Below, one piece after another: positions 44,487-53,207 of a stretch of 64,000 nt of DNA. The translations under genes and the position numbers were made by a program. Within the stretch, counting starts at the first letter, position 1. Each line of letters begins with the position of its first letter. The stretch is from contig JBGAHD010000002.1 in assembly GCA_044226395.1 (NCBI GenBank), positions 62,001 to 126,000 of the forward strand, given 5' to 3'. This stretch comes from JBGAHD01 sp044226395 (lineage in GTDB: Bacteria > Pseudomonadota > Gammaproteobacteria > Xanthomonadales > Ahniellaceae). Under the pieces are notes generated by a model, which saw only the letters and a list, made by a program, of their open reading frames with translations, was not told the origin of the DNA and made no database searches.

Positions 44487-44819
44487 GTGAGCCAATTGAT
44501 TTCCCACGTCAGCGACGATGAATTCGACAACCAGGTGCTGAAGTCCTCCGAGCCCGTGCTGGTCGACTTCTGGGCCGAATGGTGCGGCCCGTGCAAGGCC
44601 ATCGCGCCGATGCTCGACGAGGTCGCCAACAACTATCAGGGTCGCCTGAAGGTCGCCAAGGTCAACATCGACCACAATCAGAAGACTCCGCGTAACTACA
44701 ACATCCGCGGCGTGCCGACCCTGATGATCTTCAAGGATGGCAAGGTGCAAGCCACCCAGATCGGTCTGCTCAACAAGACGCAGCTGACTCAGCTGATCGA
44801 CAAGACCATCGCCGTCTGA
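44487..44819 (+). CDS. trxA: Thioredoxin 1
   Basis: A 110-residue thioredoxin with the active site WCGPCK, FWAEW before it and the cis-Pro loop RGVPTLMIF. It reduces protein disulfides in the cytoplasm. The start is GTG 44487. AGGAG (44476-44480) is 6 nt upstream of it, but touches the ATG at 44481, which is therefore unlikely to be used. The order trxA-rho is conserved in gammaproteobacteria, with rhlB divergently placed. Confidence 0.97.
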   Translation: MSQLISHVSDDEFDNQVLKSSEPVLVDFWAEWCGPCKAIAPMLDEVANNYQGRLKVAKVNIDHNQKTPRNYNIRGVPTLMIFKDGKVQATQIGLLNKTQLTQLIDKTIAV

Positions 44820-44853
44820 AGCGCGCGCCGGATGGCGCGAATCGACGAGCCCG

Positions 44854-44883
44854 ATGCCCCGGACCACCGACCGGCCGGGGCAT
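44854..44883 (+). terminator. Hairpin after trxA
   Basis: ATGCCCCGG and CCGGGGCAT form a 9-bp perfect stem with a 12-nt loop, 34 bp after the trxA stop and before rho. No T-tract follows. It may give partial termination within the 162-bp trxA-rho gap. Confidence 0.45.
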
Positions 44884-44981
44884 TGCCGGACGCGGGCCAC
44901 AGTGCTAACGTGCCGGCCATGACGGGGTCCGACGCGACCTCGTGTCCCTTTTGATTCCTCCCTCACGTTCGAACTTCTCCG

Positions 44982-46709
44982 ATGCGCAAGCAGCGCGAAC
45001 CCGCCGTGGCCGAAGGCCAGGACTCCAATCCCACCACGCCCGCGAAGCCGGATGTCGCCGATATGGTCGACGCCACGCCGACGCCCGCGTCGCCCGTCGC
45101 CGAGAGCTCGTCCGCGCCCCACGCCGGCGGCCAAGTCCACGAAGCCGGTGAGACCACCGCGCCTTCGGCCAGCGAAGGCTCGAACGAGGGCCAGGGCGAA
45201 TCGCAGGGTCGTCACGACCACGGCGATCCGCGCCGACAGCGCGATGGCCGTCATCACCGTCGCGATCGTAACGACCGCAATGACCGGAACGATCGCAATG
45301 ACCGCAATGACCGCGGCGGCGAACGTGGCAATCGCGGCGACGGCAATCAGCCCGGCGACGACCGCGGCAATCGCGACGAGCGCGGACCGCGCGGCGAGCG
45401 CCTGCCGCAAGCGCCGCTGCCGCCCTTGCCGCCCAACGCGCCGACCTCGCTGACCGCGCTCAAGCGCATGAACGCCGAGGGTTTGATCGCGCTCGGCGAG
45501 CAACTGGGCATCACCGAATCGGTGGCGCGTCAGCGCAAGCAAGACATCATCTTCAACTTGTTGAAGCTGCTGTGCCGCACGCAAGAAGGCATCGACGGCG
45601 AAGGCGTGCTGGAAATCCTGCAGGACGGCTTCGGCTTTCTGCGCGCATTCGAATCGAGCTATCTGGCCGGCCCCGACGACATCTACGTCTCGCCCTCGCA
45701 GATCCGTCGCTTCAACCTGCGCACCGGCGACTACATCACCGGCAAGATCCGTCCACCCAAGGACGGCGAGCGCTACTTCGCGCTGCTCAAGGTCAACGAC
45801 ATCAACGGCGAGCCGATCGAGGCCTCGAAGAACAAGATTCTGTTCGAGAACCTCACGCCGCTGTTCCCGCGTCTGTCCTTCCATCTCGAGCGCGGCAATG
45901 GCTCGAGCGAAGACATCACCGGCCGCATCCTCGACCTGGTCGCGCCCGTGGGCAAGGGCCAGCGCGGCTTGATCGTGTCGCCGCCCAAGGCGGGCAAGAC
46001 GATGATGCTGCAGAACGTCGCGCAGGCCATCGTGCACAATCATCCCGAGGCGCATCTGATCATTCTGTTGATCGACGAGCGTCCCGAGGAAGTCACCGAG
46101 ATGCAGCGCTCCGTGCGCGCCGAGGTGATCAGCTCCACATTCGACGAACCCGCCGTGCGTCACGTGCAAGTCGCCGAGATGGTGATCGAGCGCGCCAAGC
46201 GCCTGGTCGAGCACAAGAAGGACGTGGTGATCCTGCTCGACTCGATCACCCGTCTGGCGCGCGCCTACAACACCGTGGTGCCGGCCTCGGGCAAGGTGCT
46301 CACCGGTGGCGTCGACGCCAATGCCCTGCAGCGTCCCAAGCGCTTCTTCGGCGCCGCGCGCAACGTCGAGGAAGGCGGCTCGCTGACCATCCTCGCCACC
46401 GCGCTGATCGACACCGGCTCGAAGATGGACGAGGTGATCTACGAAGAGTTCAAGGGCACCGGCAACATGGAAGTGCACTTGGACCGCCGCATCACCGAGA
46501 AGCGCGTCTACCCCGCGATCAATATCAATCGCTCGGGCACGCGTCGCGAGGAATTGCTGATCGATCCCGATCGTCTGCAGAAGGTCTGGATCCTGCGCAA
46601 GCTCCTGCATCCCATGGACGAACTCGCGGCCATGGAATTCATGCTCGACAAGATGAAGAACACCAAGACCAACGACGAGTTCTTCAACTCGATGAAGCGC
46701 GGCGGTTGA
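44982..46709 (+). CDS. rho: Transcription termination factor Rho with long disordered N-terminus
   Basis: A 575-residue hexameric RNA helicase that ends transcription. The conserved core starts near residue 155 (LTALKRMNAEGLIALGEQLG) and matches E. coli Rho: RNA-binding DGFGFLR, Walker A PPKAGKTMM, Walker B VVILLDSITRLARAYN, Q-loop and the C-terminal NTKTNDEFFNSM. The first 150 residues have no E. coli counterpart. They are rich in Ala, Pro, Glu and Gly, then in Asp, Arg and Asn, including about six DRN repeats. This is probably an intrinsically disordered RNA-binding extension. The ribosome site is weak. Rho genes are commonly autoregulated in the leader. Confidence 0.97.
   Translation: MRKQREPAVAEGQDSNPTTPAKPDVADMVDATPTPASPVAESSSAPHAGGQVHEAGETTAPSASEGSNEGQGESQGRHDHGDPRRQRDGRHHRRDRNDRNDRNDRNDRNDRGGERGNRGDGNQPGDDRGNRDERGPRGERLPQAPLPPLPPNAPTSLTALKRMNAEGLIALGEQLGITESVARQRKQDIIFNLLKLLCRTQEGIDGEGVLEILQDGFGFLRAFESSYLAGPDDIYVSPSQIRRFNLRTGDYITGKIRPPKDGERYFALLKVNDINGEPIEASKNKILFENLTPLFPRLSFHLERGNGSSEDITGRILDLVAPVGKGQRGLIVSPPKAGKTMMLQNVAQAIVHNHPEAHLIILLIDERPEEVTEMQRSVRAEVISSTFDEPAVRHVQVAEMVIERAKRLVEHKKDVVILLDSITRLARAYNTVVPASGKVLTGGVDANALQRPKRFFGAARNVEEGGSLTILATALIDTGSKMDEVIYEEFKGTGNMEVHLDRRITEKRVYPAININRSGTRREELLIDPDRLQKVWILRKLLHPMDELAAMEFMLDKMKNTKTNDEFFNSMKRGG
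45261..45314 (+). repeat. Tandem 9-bp repeats encoding Asp-Arg-Asn in Rho
   Basis: Imperfect repeats of GACCGCAAT/GATCGTAAC type encode (DRN)n in the disordered N-terminal part of Rho. Codon variation among units shows they are not freshly expanded. Confidence 0.75.
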
Positions 46710-46737
46710 TCCGTCGCGCCAGCCAGGACGGCGGCGC

Positions 46738-48465
46738 ATGACCGGCACGGAACCGCTGATCGCCTTGCGCCCCGGACTCGTCCGCGGCCATGGCCCCCAC
46801 GGCGTGAGCTACGCGGCGCGCGATACGCGCCGCCATCTGCTGCTCGAGCCGGGCATGGACCTGGTGATGCAGGCCCTGCGCCCGTTTCAGACACGCGCGC
46901 AGGCGCTGACCGCGATCGCGCGCGCCACCGGCATCGGCGAAACACGCGCGGCGGCGGTGCTGAGCCTGCTCGACAACGCGCGCCTGCTGGTCACGCCCGA
47001 CGACGTGCGCGCCAAGTCGTCCTCGACGCCCACGCGCGGCACGCCGTTGATTTGCGTGCGCGCGTATCGACGGCCGGCTTCCCTGCATCGCCTGCTCAAC
47101 TCTTTGCACGATCACCTGCGCCGCTTCGACACGCCGGCCGAGGTGCTGATCATCGATGACGATCCGCGCGTCGATCCCGTGATCGCCGACGAGGCCCGCG
47201 CCTTCGCGCGCGCCAGTGGCCGCGTCGTGGCCTTGCTCGATGCGCCGGCGCGGCGACAGTGGCTCGATGCGCTCGCGGTCAACGACGATCCGGCGCTGAC
47301 GAACCTGCTCGACTCCGAACGCGCCGCCAGCGCCAACGGCGCGCGCAGTTGGAACGCGGCCCTGTTGATGGGCGCGGGCGGCGTGATCTCGCTGCTCGAC
47401 GACGACTACGCCCTGCCCCTGGCCGAACTCGGCGCGCCGACGCGGCGCGTGGAATTGCGTCGCGCGACGTCGCGCTATCTGCGCTTTCACGATGACCCGG
47501 CCAGTCTGCCCACGCGTCCCGCATCGGAAGACTGGTACGCGCGCGCGCTGTCGTGGGCGGGCGCCAATGCCGCCGAGGTGCTCGAGGCCTTCGCGCCCAC
47601 GACCGCCGATTTCGCGGGCGTGCTGGCGGAAGACGTGGCCGCGCTCGCCGAACAACGCGTCGCCGCCTGCGTGACCGGCACCTGGGGCGCCAATCCCTGG
47701 GACAGCACGGTCTATCACAACATGCCCAACGCGCCGGCCTTGCGCGATCTCTGGCGCGAACCGTTCGCGCTGGCGCGGCTCAATGGCGATGCCATCGAGC
47801 AAGGCGCGTGCGAGCCGACCTTCGTGCGCAGCGCCGGCTTCACGCCGCTGGCGCTCGATGCGCGCGAGTTGCTGCCCTTCGCCGCGCCGCATGGCAAGGC
47901 CTATGACCTGGGCTTTCATCAATGGCTGCATGCCCTGCATCCGCGCGCGATCGCGCTCGAATTGCCGGTGGCCTTGGGCCATGTGCCGCCGGAAACGCAC
48001 GATCGCCTGGCGGTATCGCGGCAAGCGCTGATCGCCGATGCCAACGTCTATCTGGGCGCGCGCGTGGCCACGGCCGCCGAAGTGCTGGTCGCGCGCGATC
48101 CGCTGTCGCGCCTGCGCGCGCTCGCCGCGATCTGCGCCGAGCACGCCGCCAGCGATGAGAGCACGCTGCGCGAGTCGGTGCGCGAATGGCACGACGGCCA
48201 TGTCTGCGCCCTGCTGGTGTTGCTGCGCGGCGCGCTGGCGATGGGCGGCGAGCGCGCGCCCGCGCCCTGGCGCGACCACGTGCGCGCGATCATCGCCGCC
48301 AACGACGCGGCGCTCGCCGCCGAGGCATGGCCGAGCGAGCGTCTTCGCCCCTTCCGCGACGCGCTCGACACCTGCGCGCGCGGCGCCGAAGCCTGGGCCG
48401 CGACCTGGGAACGCGCGCGCAACGACAACGCGCGCTGGCGCGAGACGCTGCGCCTGCGCGCCTGA
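46738..48465 (+). CDS. Glycosyltransferase-like protein with N-terminal winged-helix (possibly PqqD-like) domain
   Basis: A 575-residue protein that I do not place in a named family. Residues 1-90 look like a winged helix or PqqD-like fold: VSYAARDTRRHLLLEPG, then QALTAIARATGIGETRAAAVLSLLDNARLLV. From residue 104 a GT-A type core follows: LICVRAYRRPASLHRLLNSL, VLIIDDDPR, then ARSWNAALLMGAGGVISLLDDDYALP, where DDD fits the metal/UDP-sugar-binding DxD motif. The last 350 residues are mostly helical. PqqD-like domains bind peptide precursors, so a peptide or protein substrate is possible but unproven. AGGA lies about 9 nt upstream. It precedes the GAF and Dev-type exporter genes. Confidence 0.68.
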   Translation: MTGTEPLIALRPGLVRGHGPHGVSYAARDTRRHLLLEPGMDLVMQALRPFQTRAQALTAIARATGIGETRAAAVLSLLDNARLLVTPDDVRAKSSSTPTRGTPLICVRAYRRPASLHRLLNSLHDHLRRFDTPAEVLIIDDDPRVDPVIADEARAFARASGRVVALLDAPARRQWLDALAVNDDPALTNLLDSERAASANGARSWNAALLMGAGGVISLLDDDYALPLAELGAPTRRVELRRATSRYLRFHDDPASLPTRPASEDWYARALSWAGANAAEVLEAFAPTTADFAGVLAEDVAALAEQRVAACVTGTWGANPWDSTVYHNMPNAPALRDLWREPFALARLNGDAIEQGACEPTFVRSAGFTPLALDARELLPFAAPHGKAYDLGFHQWLHALHPRAIALELPVALGHVPPETHDRLAVSRQALIADANVYLGARVATAAEVLVARDPLSRLRALAAICAEHAASDESTLRESVREWHDGHVCALLVLLRGALAMGGERAPAPWRDHVRAIIAANDAALAAEAWPSERLRPFRDALDTCARGAEAWAATWERARNDNARWRETLRLRA

Positions 48466-48508
48466 GGCGATTGCGCCGGTCACGCCCAGGCCTTAAGGTG
48501 CCGGCACC

Positions 48509-49039
48509 ATGACTCGGCGACCTTCCGACCTTCGCGACCGCGTGCGTGCCTTCCTCGACCAGAGCGAGCTGCATCTCAAGCGCCTCGACGAGCAACTCGC
48601 CGTGGCCCGCTCGCCCATCGACGTGGCCTGGACAGTCTGCGACTTCGCCGGCCGCGAACTGGGCCTGGATGACTGCGTGGTCTATCTGATGGACGCCGAC
48701 GAACAAGCGGTGTCGCAGTTCGCCGCCTGGGGCGCCAAGCGCGTGGCCGAACGCATTCTCGAAAACCGCATCCGCTTGCGCCTGGGCGAAGGCATCGTCG
48801 GCACCTGCGCCCTGACCGGCGCGCCGCAGATGGTGGCCGATACGCGCCTGGATCGCCGCTATGTGCTTGATGACGATCGTCGCCTGTCCGAACTCGCCGT
48901 GCCCATGCTCGAAGGCCGACACGTGCGTGGCGTGATCGACACCGAGCATCACGAGGCCGATTTCTACTGGTCGGGCCACGTGCGCGCCCTGCTCGCCGTG
49001 GCCGAACGCGCGGTCGCGCGGCTGGCGGCGCTGCGCTAG
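48509..49039 (+). CDS. GAF domain protein
   Basis: A 176-residue cytoplasmic protein made of a short N-terminal helix (FLDQSELHLKRLDEQLAVA) and one GAF domain. The conserved GEGIVGTCALTGAPQMVADT and ELAVPMLEGRHVRGVIDTEH segments are typical. GAF domains bind small ligands such as nucleotides, haem or bilins; no chromophore Cys is evident. There is no output domain, so it probably acts through a partner. It lies 43 bp after the glycosyltransferase-like gene and 72 bp before the exporter genes. Confidence 0.82.
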   Translation: MTRRPSDLRDRVRAFLDQSELHLKRLDEQLAVARSPIDVAWTVCDFAGRELGLDDCVVYLMDADEQAVSQFAAWGAKRVAERILENRIRLRLGEGIVGTCALTGAPQMVADTRLDRRYVLDDDRRLSELAVPMLEGRHVRGVIDTEHHEADFYWSGHVRALLAVAERAVARLAALR

Positions 49040-49099
49040 ATACGCCGTTCGCGACGATCTCGCGAACGTTTCCTCACAAGCCGGGCACCGCGCGCGCAT

Positions 49100-49105
49100 T
49101 ACACT
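49100..49105 (+). promoter_or_regulatory. TACACT -10 element ahead of a leaderless exporter gene
   Basis: TACACT ends 6 nt before ATG 49112, the same spacing as at 13180-13192. No Shine-Dalgarno lies between, so transcription probably starts at the ATG. Confidence 0.4.
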
Positions 49106-49111
49106 ACGCGC

Positions 49112-50335
49112 ATGAATGAGCGGACGATGGCGCCGGCGCGCGCCAACCCGCCGCGGCAAGGGGCCGCGGCTTCGGCGGATGCCGCGTGGTGGCGGGCGCA
49201 TACCTTGCCCGGCACGTCGCTGTTGGCCTGGCGCAATCTCGCGCACGATCGCGCGCGCTTCATCGTGACCTTGATCGGCATCGTCTTCAGCGTGGTGCTG
49301 ATGGGCGTGCAGCTGGGCTTGCTGGTCGGCTTCGCCAAGACGGCGAGCGGCATCATCGACGCCATCGATGCCGACATCTGGGTCACGGCCGTGGGCACGA
49401 CCAATGTCGACATCGCCGCCGGCATTTCCAATCGCTATCGCCATCAGGCCCTGGCCGTGCCCGGCGTGGCCAGCGCCGACGATCTGATGATGCAGTTCGC
49501 GTTCTGGAAAAAACCCACGGGCGGCAACGAGTCCGTGATCATGGTCGGCTTCAACACCGCGCGCGGTCGCGGCGGGCCTTGGAACTTGGTCGAAGGCGGC
49601 GTGGCCGATCTCAGCCGCGAGGGCGGCGTGATTCTCGACACGCTGTACATGGACAAGCTCGGCGTCGAGCGTTTGAACCAGACCATCGAGATCAACGATC
49701 AGCGCGCGCGCGTGGTCGGCTTCACGCAAGGCATTCGCACGTTCACGCAAAGTCCCTATGTGTTCACCGCGTACAAGAACGCGCAGCGCTATACCTTTTT
49801 CAACGAACAGCGCACGACCTTCGTGTTGATCAAGGTCGCGCCGGGTTACGACGTCGAAGATGTGCGCGCGCGCTTGCAGCAGCGCCTCGGTGATGTATTG
49901 GTCTGGCGTCGCGAAGACTTCGCCGCGCAGACGCAACGCTATTGGTTGATCACGACGGGCGCGGGTTCGGCGCTGACGCTCGCGGCGCTGCTTGGACTCG
50001 TAGTTGGCATCGTCATCGTTGGTCAGACCTTGTACGCGAGCACGGTTGATCGTCTGCCCGAATACGCCACGCTGCGCGCGATGGGCGCGCCGAATCGGTA
50101 TCTGTATCTGGTGATCCTCAAGCAAGCCGCGATCAGCGCGGTGCTGGGCTTCGCCGCCGGCTTCGCCGCGGTCGCGGCAATGGTCAGCCTCACCGCGTAC
50201 AGCAACATCGCCGTGGCCATGCCGTGGTGGCTGGTGTTGACGCTCGGGTTTCTTACCGCGTTGATGTGCGCGAGCGGCGCGCTGTTCTCGATCCGACGCG
50301 TGATGCGCATCGATCCGACGAGCGTGTTCGCATGA
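49112..50335 (+). CDS. DevC-type ABC transporter permease
   Basis: A 407-residue membrane subunit of a MacB/FtsX-type ABC exporter, closest in layout to cyanobacterial DevC. Helix 1 (FIVTLIGIVFSVVLMGVQLGLLVGF) precedes a large periplasmic domain (about 75-275). Three helices follow (AALLGLVVGIVIVGQTLYAS, ISAVLGFAAGFAAVAAMVSL and WWLVLTLGFLTALMCASGALF). The loop RLPEYATLRAMGAPNRYL is the expected coupling segment. With the two overlapping genes that follow it forms a complete tripartite exporter inner-membrane unit. The cargo is unknown; Dev systems export glycolipids. Confidence 0.9.
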   Translation: MNERTMAPARANPPRQGAAASADAAWWRAHTLPGTSLLAWRNLAHDRARFIVTLIGIVFSVVLMGVQLGLLVGFAKTASGIIDAIDADIWVTAVGTTNVDIAAGISNRYRHQALAVPGVASADDLMMQFAFWKKPTGGNESVIMVGFNTARGRGGPWNLVEGGVADLSREGGVILDTLYMDKLGVERLNQTIEINDQRARVVGFTQGIRTFTQSPYVFTAYKNAQRYTFFNEQRTTFVLIKVAPGYDVEDVRARLQQRLGDVLVWRREDFAAQTQRYWLITTGAGSALTLAALLGLVVGIVIVGQTLYASTVDRLPEYATLRAMGAPNRYLYLVILKQAAISAVLGFAAGFAAVAAMVSLTAYSNIAVAMPWWLVLTLGFLTALMCASGALFSIRRVMRIDPTSVFA

Positions 50336-51069
50336 GCGCGCCCACGGTTCGTCTGCGCGATGTCACCTTGACCTACGGCCAAGGCGCCACCGCCTTCACC
50401 GCGCTGCGCGGCATCACGCTCGACGTGCGCGCCGGCGAGATGACCTTGCTGCTCGGGCCTTCGGGTTCGGGTAAGACGACGTTGTTGCAGGTGATGGGGT
50501 GCTTGTTGCGCGCGAGCAGTGGCGACGTCGAGTTGTTCGGCGATTCGCTCGCGTCGCGCGATCTCGATGCGCTGACCGCGTTGCGGCTGCGTCATTTCGG
50601 TTTCGTGTTCCAGCACTACAACCTGTTTCCGACCCTGCGCGCGTGGGAAAACGTCGCGGTCACCCTGGACCTCAAGCGTTTCCCGCGCGAACGCTTTCGA
50701 GCCGAAGCGCTGGATCTGCTCGAGCGCTTGGGTCTGGGCGATCGCGCCAATGCGTATCCCGCGCAGCTCTCCGGCGGCCAGAAGCAGCGCGTGGCCATCG
50801 CGCGCGCCATCGCCGGTCGCCCGCAAGTGGTGCTGGCCGACGAACCCACGGCCGCGCTCGATGGCAAGACCGGCGTTGGCGTGGCCGCGGTGCTGCGCGA
50901 TCTCGCGCGCGACTACGGCTGCGCCGTGGTCGTGGTCTCGCACGATCCGCGCATGCTGCCCTTCGCCGATCGCGTGATCACGCTCGAGGATGGCGTGATC
51001 ACCGGCGATCGCGCGCAACTGACCACGCCCGGACACGAATCCCCTCCTCTTTCCGCGAGTCCCCCATGA
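50332..51069 (+). CDS. DevA-type ABC transporter ATPase
   Basis: A 245-residue ATPase of the LolD/MacB/DevA group. Walker A GPSGSGKTT, Q-loop FVFQHYNLFP, signature LSGGQKQRV, Walker B VVLADEPTAALD and switch His in VVVSHD are present. Start ATG 50332 overlaps the permease stop (ATGA), and its own stop overlaps the adaptor start (ATGA). Energises the exporter formed with the permease and the adaptor. Confidence 0.93.
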   Translation: MSAPTVRLRDVTLTYGQGATAFTALRGITLDVRAGEMTLLLGPSGSGKTTLLQVMGCLLRASSGDVELFGDSLASRDLDALTALRLRHFGFVFQHYNLFPTLRAWENVAVTLDLKRFPRERFRAEALDLLERLGLGDRANAYPAQLSGGQKQRVAIARAIAGRPQVVLADEPTAALDGKTGVGVAAVLRDLARDYGCAVVVVSHDPRMLPFADRVITLEDGVITGDRAQLTTPGHESPPLSASPP

Positions 51070-52067
51070 ACCTTCGAGCCTGCGCCCTGGCGCTGATCGT
51101 GTCTTGGCTCGCCGCCTGCGGCAAAGCGCCGCCCGCGGCCGAGGCAAACGCCGCGACGCCGAGCATCGTCTCCGCCGCCGGACTGGTCGAGCCCAGCGGC
51201 GAAGAACGCGTGTTGATTCCCGAAGTCGGCGGCCGCTTGAAGCGCGTCGCCATCAACGAAGGCGACACGGTCAAGCGCGGCCAAGTGTTGGCCGAAATCG
51301 AGAACGCCGACTATCAAGCGCAAGTCGCCGCCGCCGAAGCGCAGTTAGCGCGGCAACAAGCCGAGCTCGACAAGCTGCGTCACGGCGCGCGCGCCGAGGA
51401 ACGTCGCGAAGCCCGCGCCGCGCTGGCCGAGGCCGAAGCCGCCGCCACCTTGGCCCAGGCCGAGCTCACGCGCCGCAACCGCATGTTCGAGGCGCGCCAG
51501 ATCAGCCGCGAGATTCTCGATCAAGCGCAAGCCAATGCGCGCGCCGCCAGCGCGCGTCGCGACGCCGCCGACGCGCGCATGAGCCTGATCGAAGCCGGCG
51601 CGCGCGCCGAGGATCTGCGCGCCGCCGAGGCCGCCGTCGCGCAAGCCACGGCCGCGCTCGAGCAAGCGCGCGCGCTGCTCGAGAAGACTTACATCCGCTC
51701 GCCCATCGATGGTGTCGTGCTCAAGCGCGATCTGCGCGAAGGCGAGACCGTGGTCGCGCTTTCGCCGATTCCCTTGGCGCGCATCGGCGATGTCTCGCGG
51801 CTGTCCGTGCGCGCCGATGTCGATGAGTTCGACGTCTCGCGCGTCGGCGTGGGTCAACGCGCGTCGATCACGAGCGACGCTTATCCCGGTCAAAGCTTCG
51901 ACGGCGAAGTCGTGCGCGTCAGCGGCCGCATGGGCCGACGCAATCTCACGCCCGATGACCCCAAGGCCAAGATCGACACCAAGATTCTGGAAGTGGAGAT
52001 CGCGCTCGCGCCGGAAGCGCGCCTGCCGATTGGATTGCGCGTCGACGTGAGCCTGCGCCCGCGCTGA
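51066..52067 (+). CDS. DevB/HlyD-type periplasmic adaptor lipoprotein
   Basis: A 333-residue membrane fusion protein. The signal peptide ends in the lipobox WLAAC (lipidated Cys near residue 18), so it is anchored to a membrane by lipid. The biotinyl-lipoyl half motifs flank the hairpin (LIPEVGGRLKRVAINEGDTV and RSPIDGVVLKRDLREGETV). Between them is a long alpha-helical coiled coil (about 85-195). A beta-barrel domain follows (LSVRADVDEFDVSRVGVGQ). It links the inner-membrane ABC unit to an outer-membrane channel, which is not encoded nearby. Confidence 0.92.
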   Translation: MNLRACALALIVSWLAACGKAPPAAEANAATPSIVSAAGLVEPSGEERVLIPEVGGRLKRVAINEGDTVKRGQVLAEIENADYQAQVAAAEAQLARQQAELDKLRHGARAEERREARAALAEAEAAATLAQAELTRRNRMFEARQISREILDQAQANARAASARRDAADARMSLIEAGARAEDLRAAEAAVAQATAALEQARALLEKTYIRSPIDGVVLKRDLREGETVVALSPIPLARIGDVSRLSVRADVDEFDVSRVGVGQRASITSDAYPGQSFDGEVVRVSGRMGRRNLTPDDPKAKIDTKILEVEIALAPEARLPIGLRVDVSLRPR

Positions 52068-52076
52068 GCGCGCGAT

Positions 52077-52499
52077 CTAGACTTCGGTCGGACGATCGGG
52101 CCCGCGGTCGTCGAAGCGCAACAGCTTGTCCTGCGTCTCGAACCACGGCACGCGGCTCACGCACCAGATGTGATACAGCGGCCGCACGCGCTCGGGCGCA
52201 TCCAACGCGCCGAGCGCGATGTCGATGTCCAGCGGCGCCTCGTCGGTGATGAACACCAGATGCGTGCCGCAGTCCCCGCAGAATTCGCGGCGACCATGTT
52301 CGCTCGACGCGAACGAGCGCGGTCGCCCTTGCGTGTATTCGAACGCGGTGCGCGGCCACGTGCCCCAGGCCACGGCCGGCACGGCATGCGCGCGCTGGCA
52401 GATGCGGCAATGACAATAGCCCGCGTGTCGGGGCTTGCCGTGCAACAGATAGCGCACGGCGCCACACAGACAACCGCCCGCGTGGCTGACCTCGCTCAT
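52077..52499 (-). CDS. GFA family zinc protein (formaldehyde-activating-like)
   Basis: A 140-residue protein of the glutathione-dependent formaldehyde-activating enzyme (Gfa) fold. Zinc-binding cysteines are visible in GGCLCGAVRY (Cys10, Cys12), YCHCRICQRAH and FCGDCGTHL. Start ATG 52499 overlaps the end of the hydroxylase gene (ATGA). The true activity of most members is unknown; spontaneous formaldehyde-glutathione reaction has been questioned as their role. Confidence 0.88.
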   Translation of the reverse strand: MSEVSHAGGCLCGAVRYLLHGKPRHAGYCHCRICQRAHAVPAVAWGTWPRTAFEYTQGRPRSFASSEHGRREFCGDCGTHLVFITDEAPLDIDIALGALDAPERVRPLYHIWCVSRVPWFETQDKLLRFDDRGPDRPTEV

Positions 52500-53161
52500 G
52501 TGTCGGCCCACTGCCGATAAAGATTGGTGCGCACGGACTCGAGCAGCACCAGCAGGCGTTGATCGCGCTGACCCGCGAGCGCGATGGCCTTCGCCTCTTC
52601 GAGTTGCAACAGCAATTCGCGACGCGAGGACTCGGCGACGTAACTCTGAATCCACGTGATGCCGACCAGCCGCTGACCGCGCGTGATCGGCGCGACTTGA
52701 TGGATCGTGGTCGAGGGATAGAGCACCGCGTCGCCGGCGCGCCCCTTGAAACTCAGTTGCTGCTCGCCGAGCTGGATCACGAGCTCGCCGCCGTCATAGG
52801 TCTCGGGTTCGCTCAGCCACACGGTGCACGACAGGTCCGAGCGCATGGGCGGATTGGACGGAAACATCGCCTCGTCGACGTGCCAACCGTAAGTCATGCC
52901 CGGCTCGTAGCGGGCCATGGTCGGGCGCGCCATCTGCTTGGGCATGGAAAAAGCGCGCAGATCGGCGTGACGCATCAGCGCGTCGCGCAAAATCAGGCCG
53001 GGCTCGGACGCGGCTGGATCGCCGTGCGAGATCTGCAGATTGTGCTTGACCGAGGAATCGCTGTTGGTGGCGCGGCCATCGACGAAGCGCAGGTGACGCG
53101 CCAGTTCGTTCAGATAGGCCGTTTCCTCGGGCCGCAGGACATGCTTGAGATGACGAATCAT
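52496..53161 (-). CDS. PKHD-type Fe(II)/2-oxoglutarate hydroxylase (PiuC/YbiX-like)
   Basis: A 221-residue non-haem iron dioxygenase. The iron ligands are His and Asp of YGWHVDEAMF and the distal His of TTIHQVAPITRGQR, whose Arg binds 2-oxoglutarate. The N-terminal HLKHVLRPEETAYLNELA and the PKQMARPTMARYEPGM loop are typical of PiuC/YbiX. In other bacteria these genes sit with iron uptake receptors; none is seen here. It overlaps the GFA gene downstream. Confidence 0.92.
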   Translation of the reverse strand: MIRHLKHVLRPEETAYLNELARHLRFVDGRATNSDSSVKHNLQISHGDPAASEPGLILRDALMRHADLRAFSMPKQMARPTMARYEPGMTYGWHVDEAMFPSNPPMRSDLSCTVWLSEPETYDGGELVIQLGEQQLSFKGRAGDAVLYPSTTIHQVAPITRGQRLVGITWIQSYVAESSRRELLLQLEEAKAIALAGQRDQRLLVLLESVRTNLYRQWADT

Positions 53162-53207
53162 GGCGCAAGCTTAACCGGCGCGCGGCGGCGCGCAAGCAGG
53201 GCCCGCG

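Noticed and set aside
46684..48483. A 599-codon open frame on the minus strand opposite the glycosyltransferase-like gene
   Set aside because: Its translation is rich in Arg, Gln, His and Ala with no domain motifs, as expected of antisense frames in very GC-rich DNA. The plus-strand frame has a signature DDD motif, a ribosome site and a proper fold pattern.
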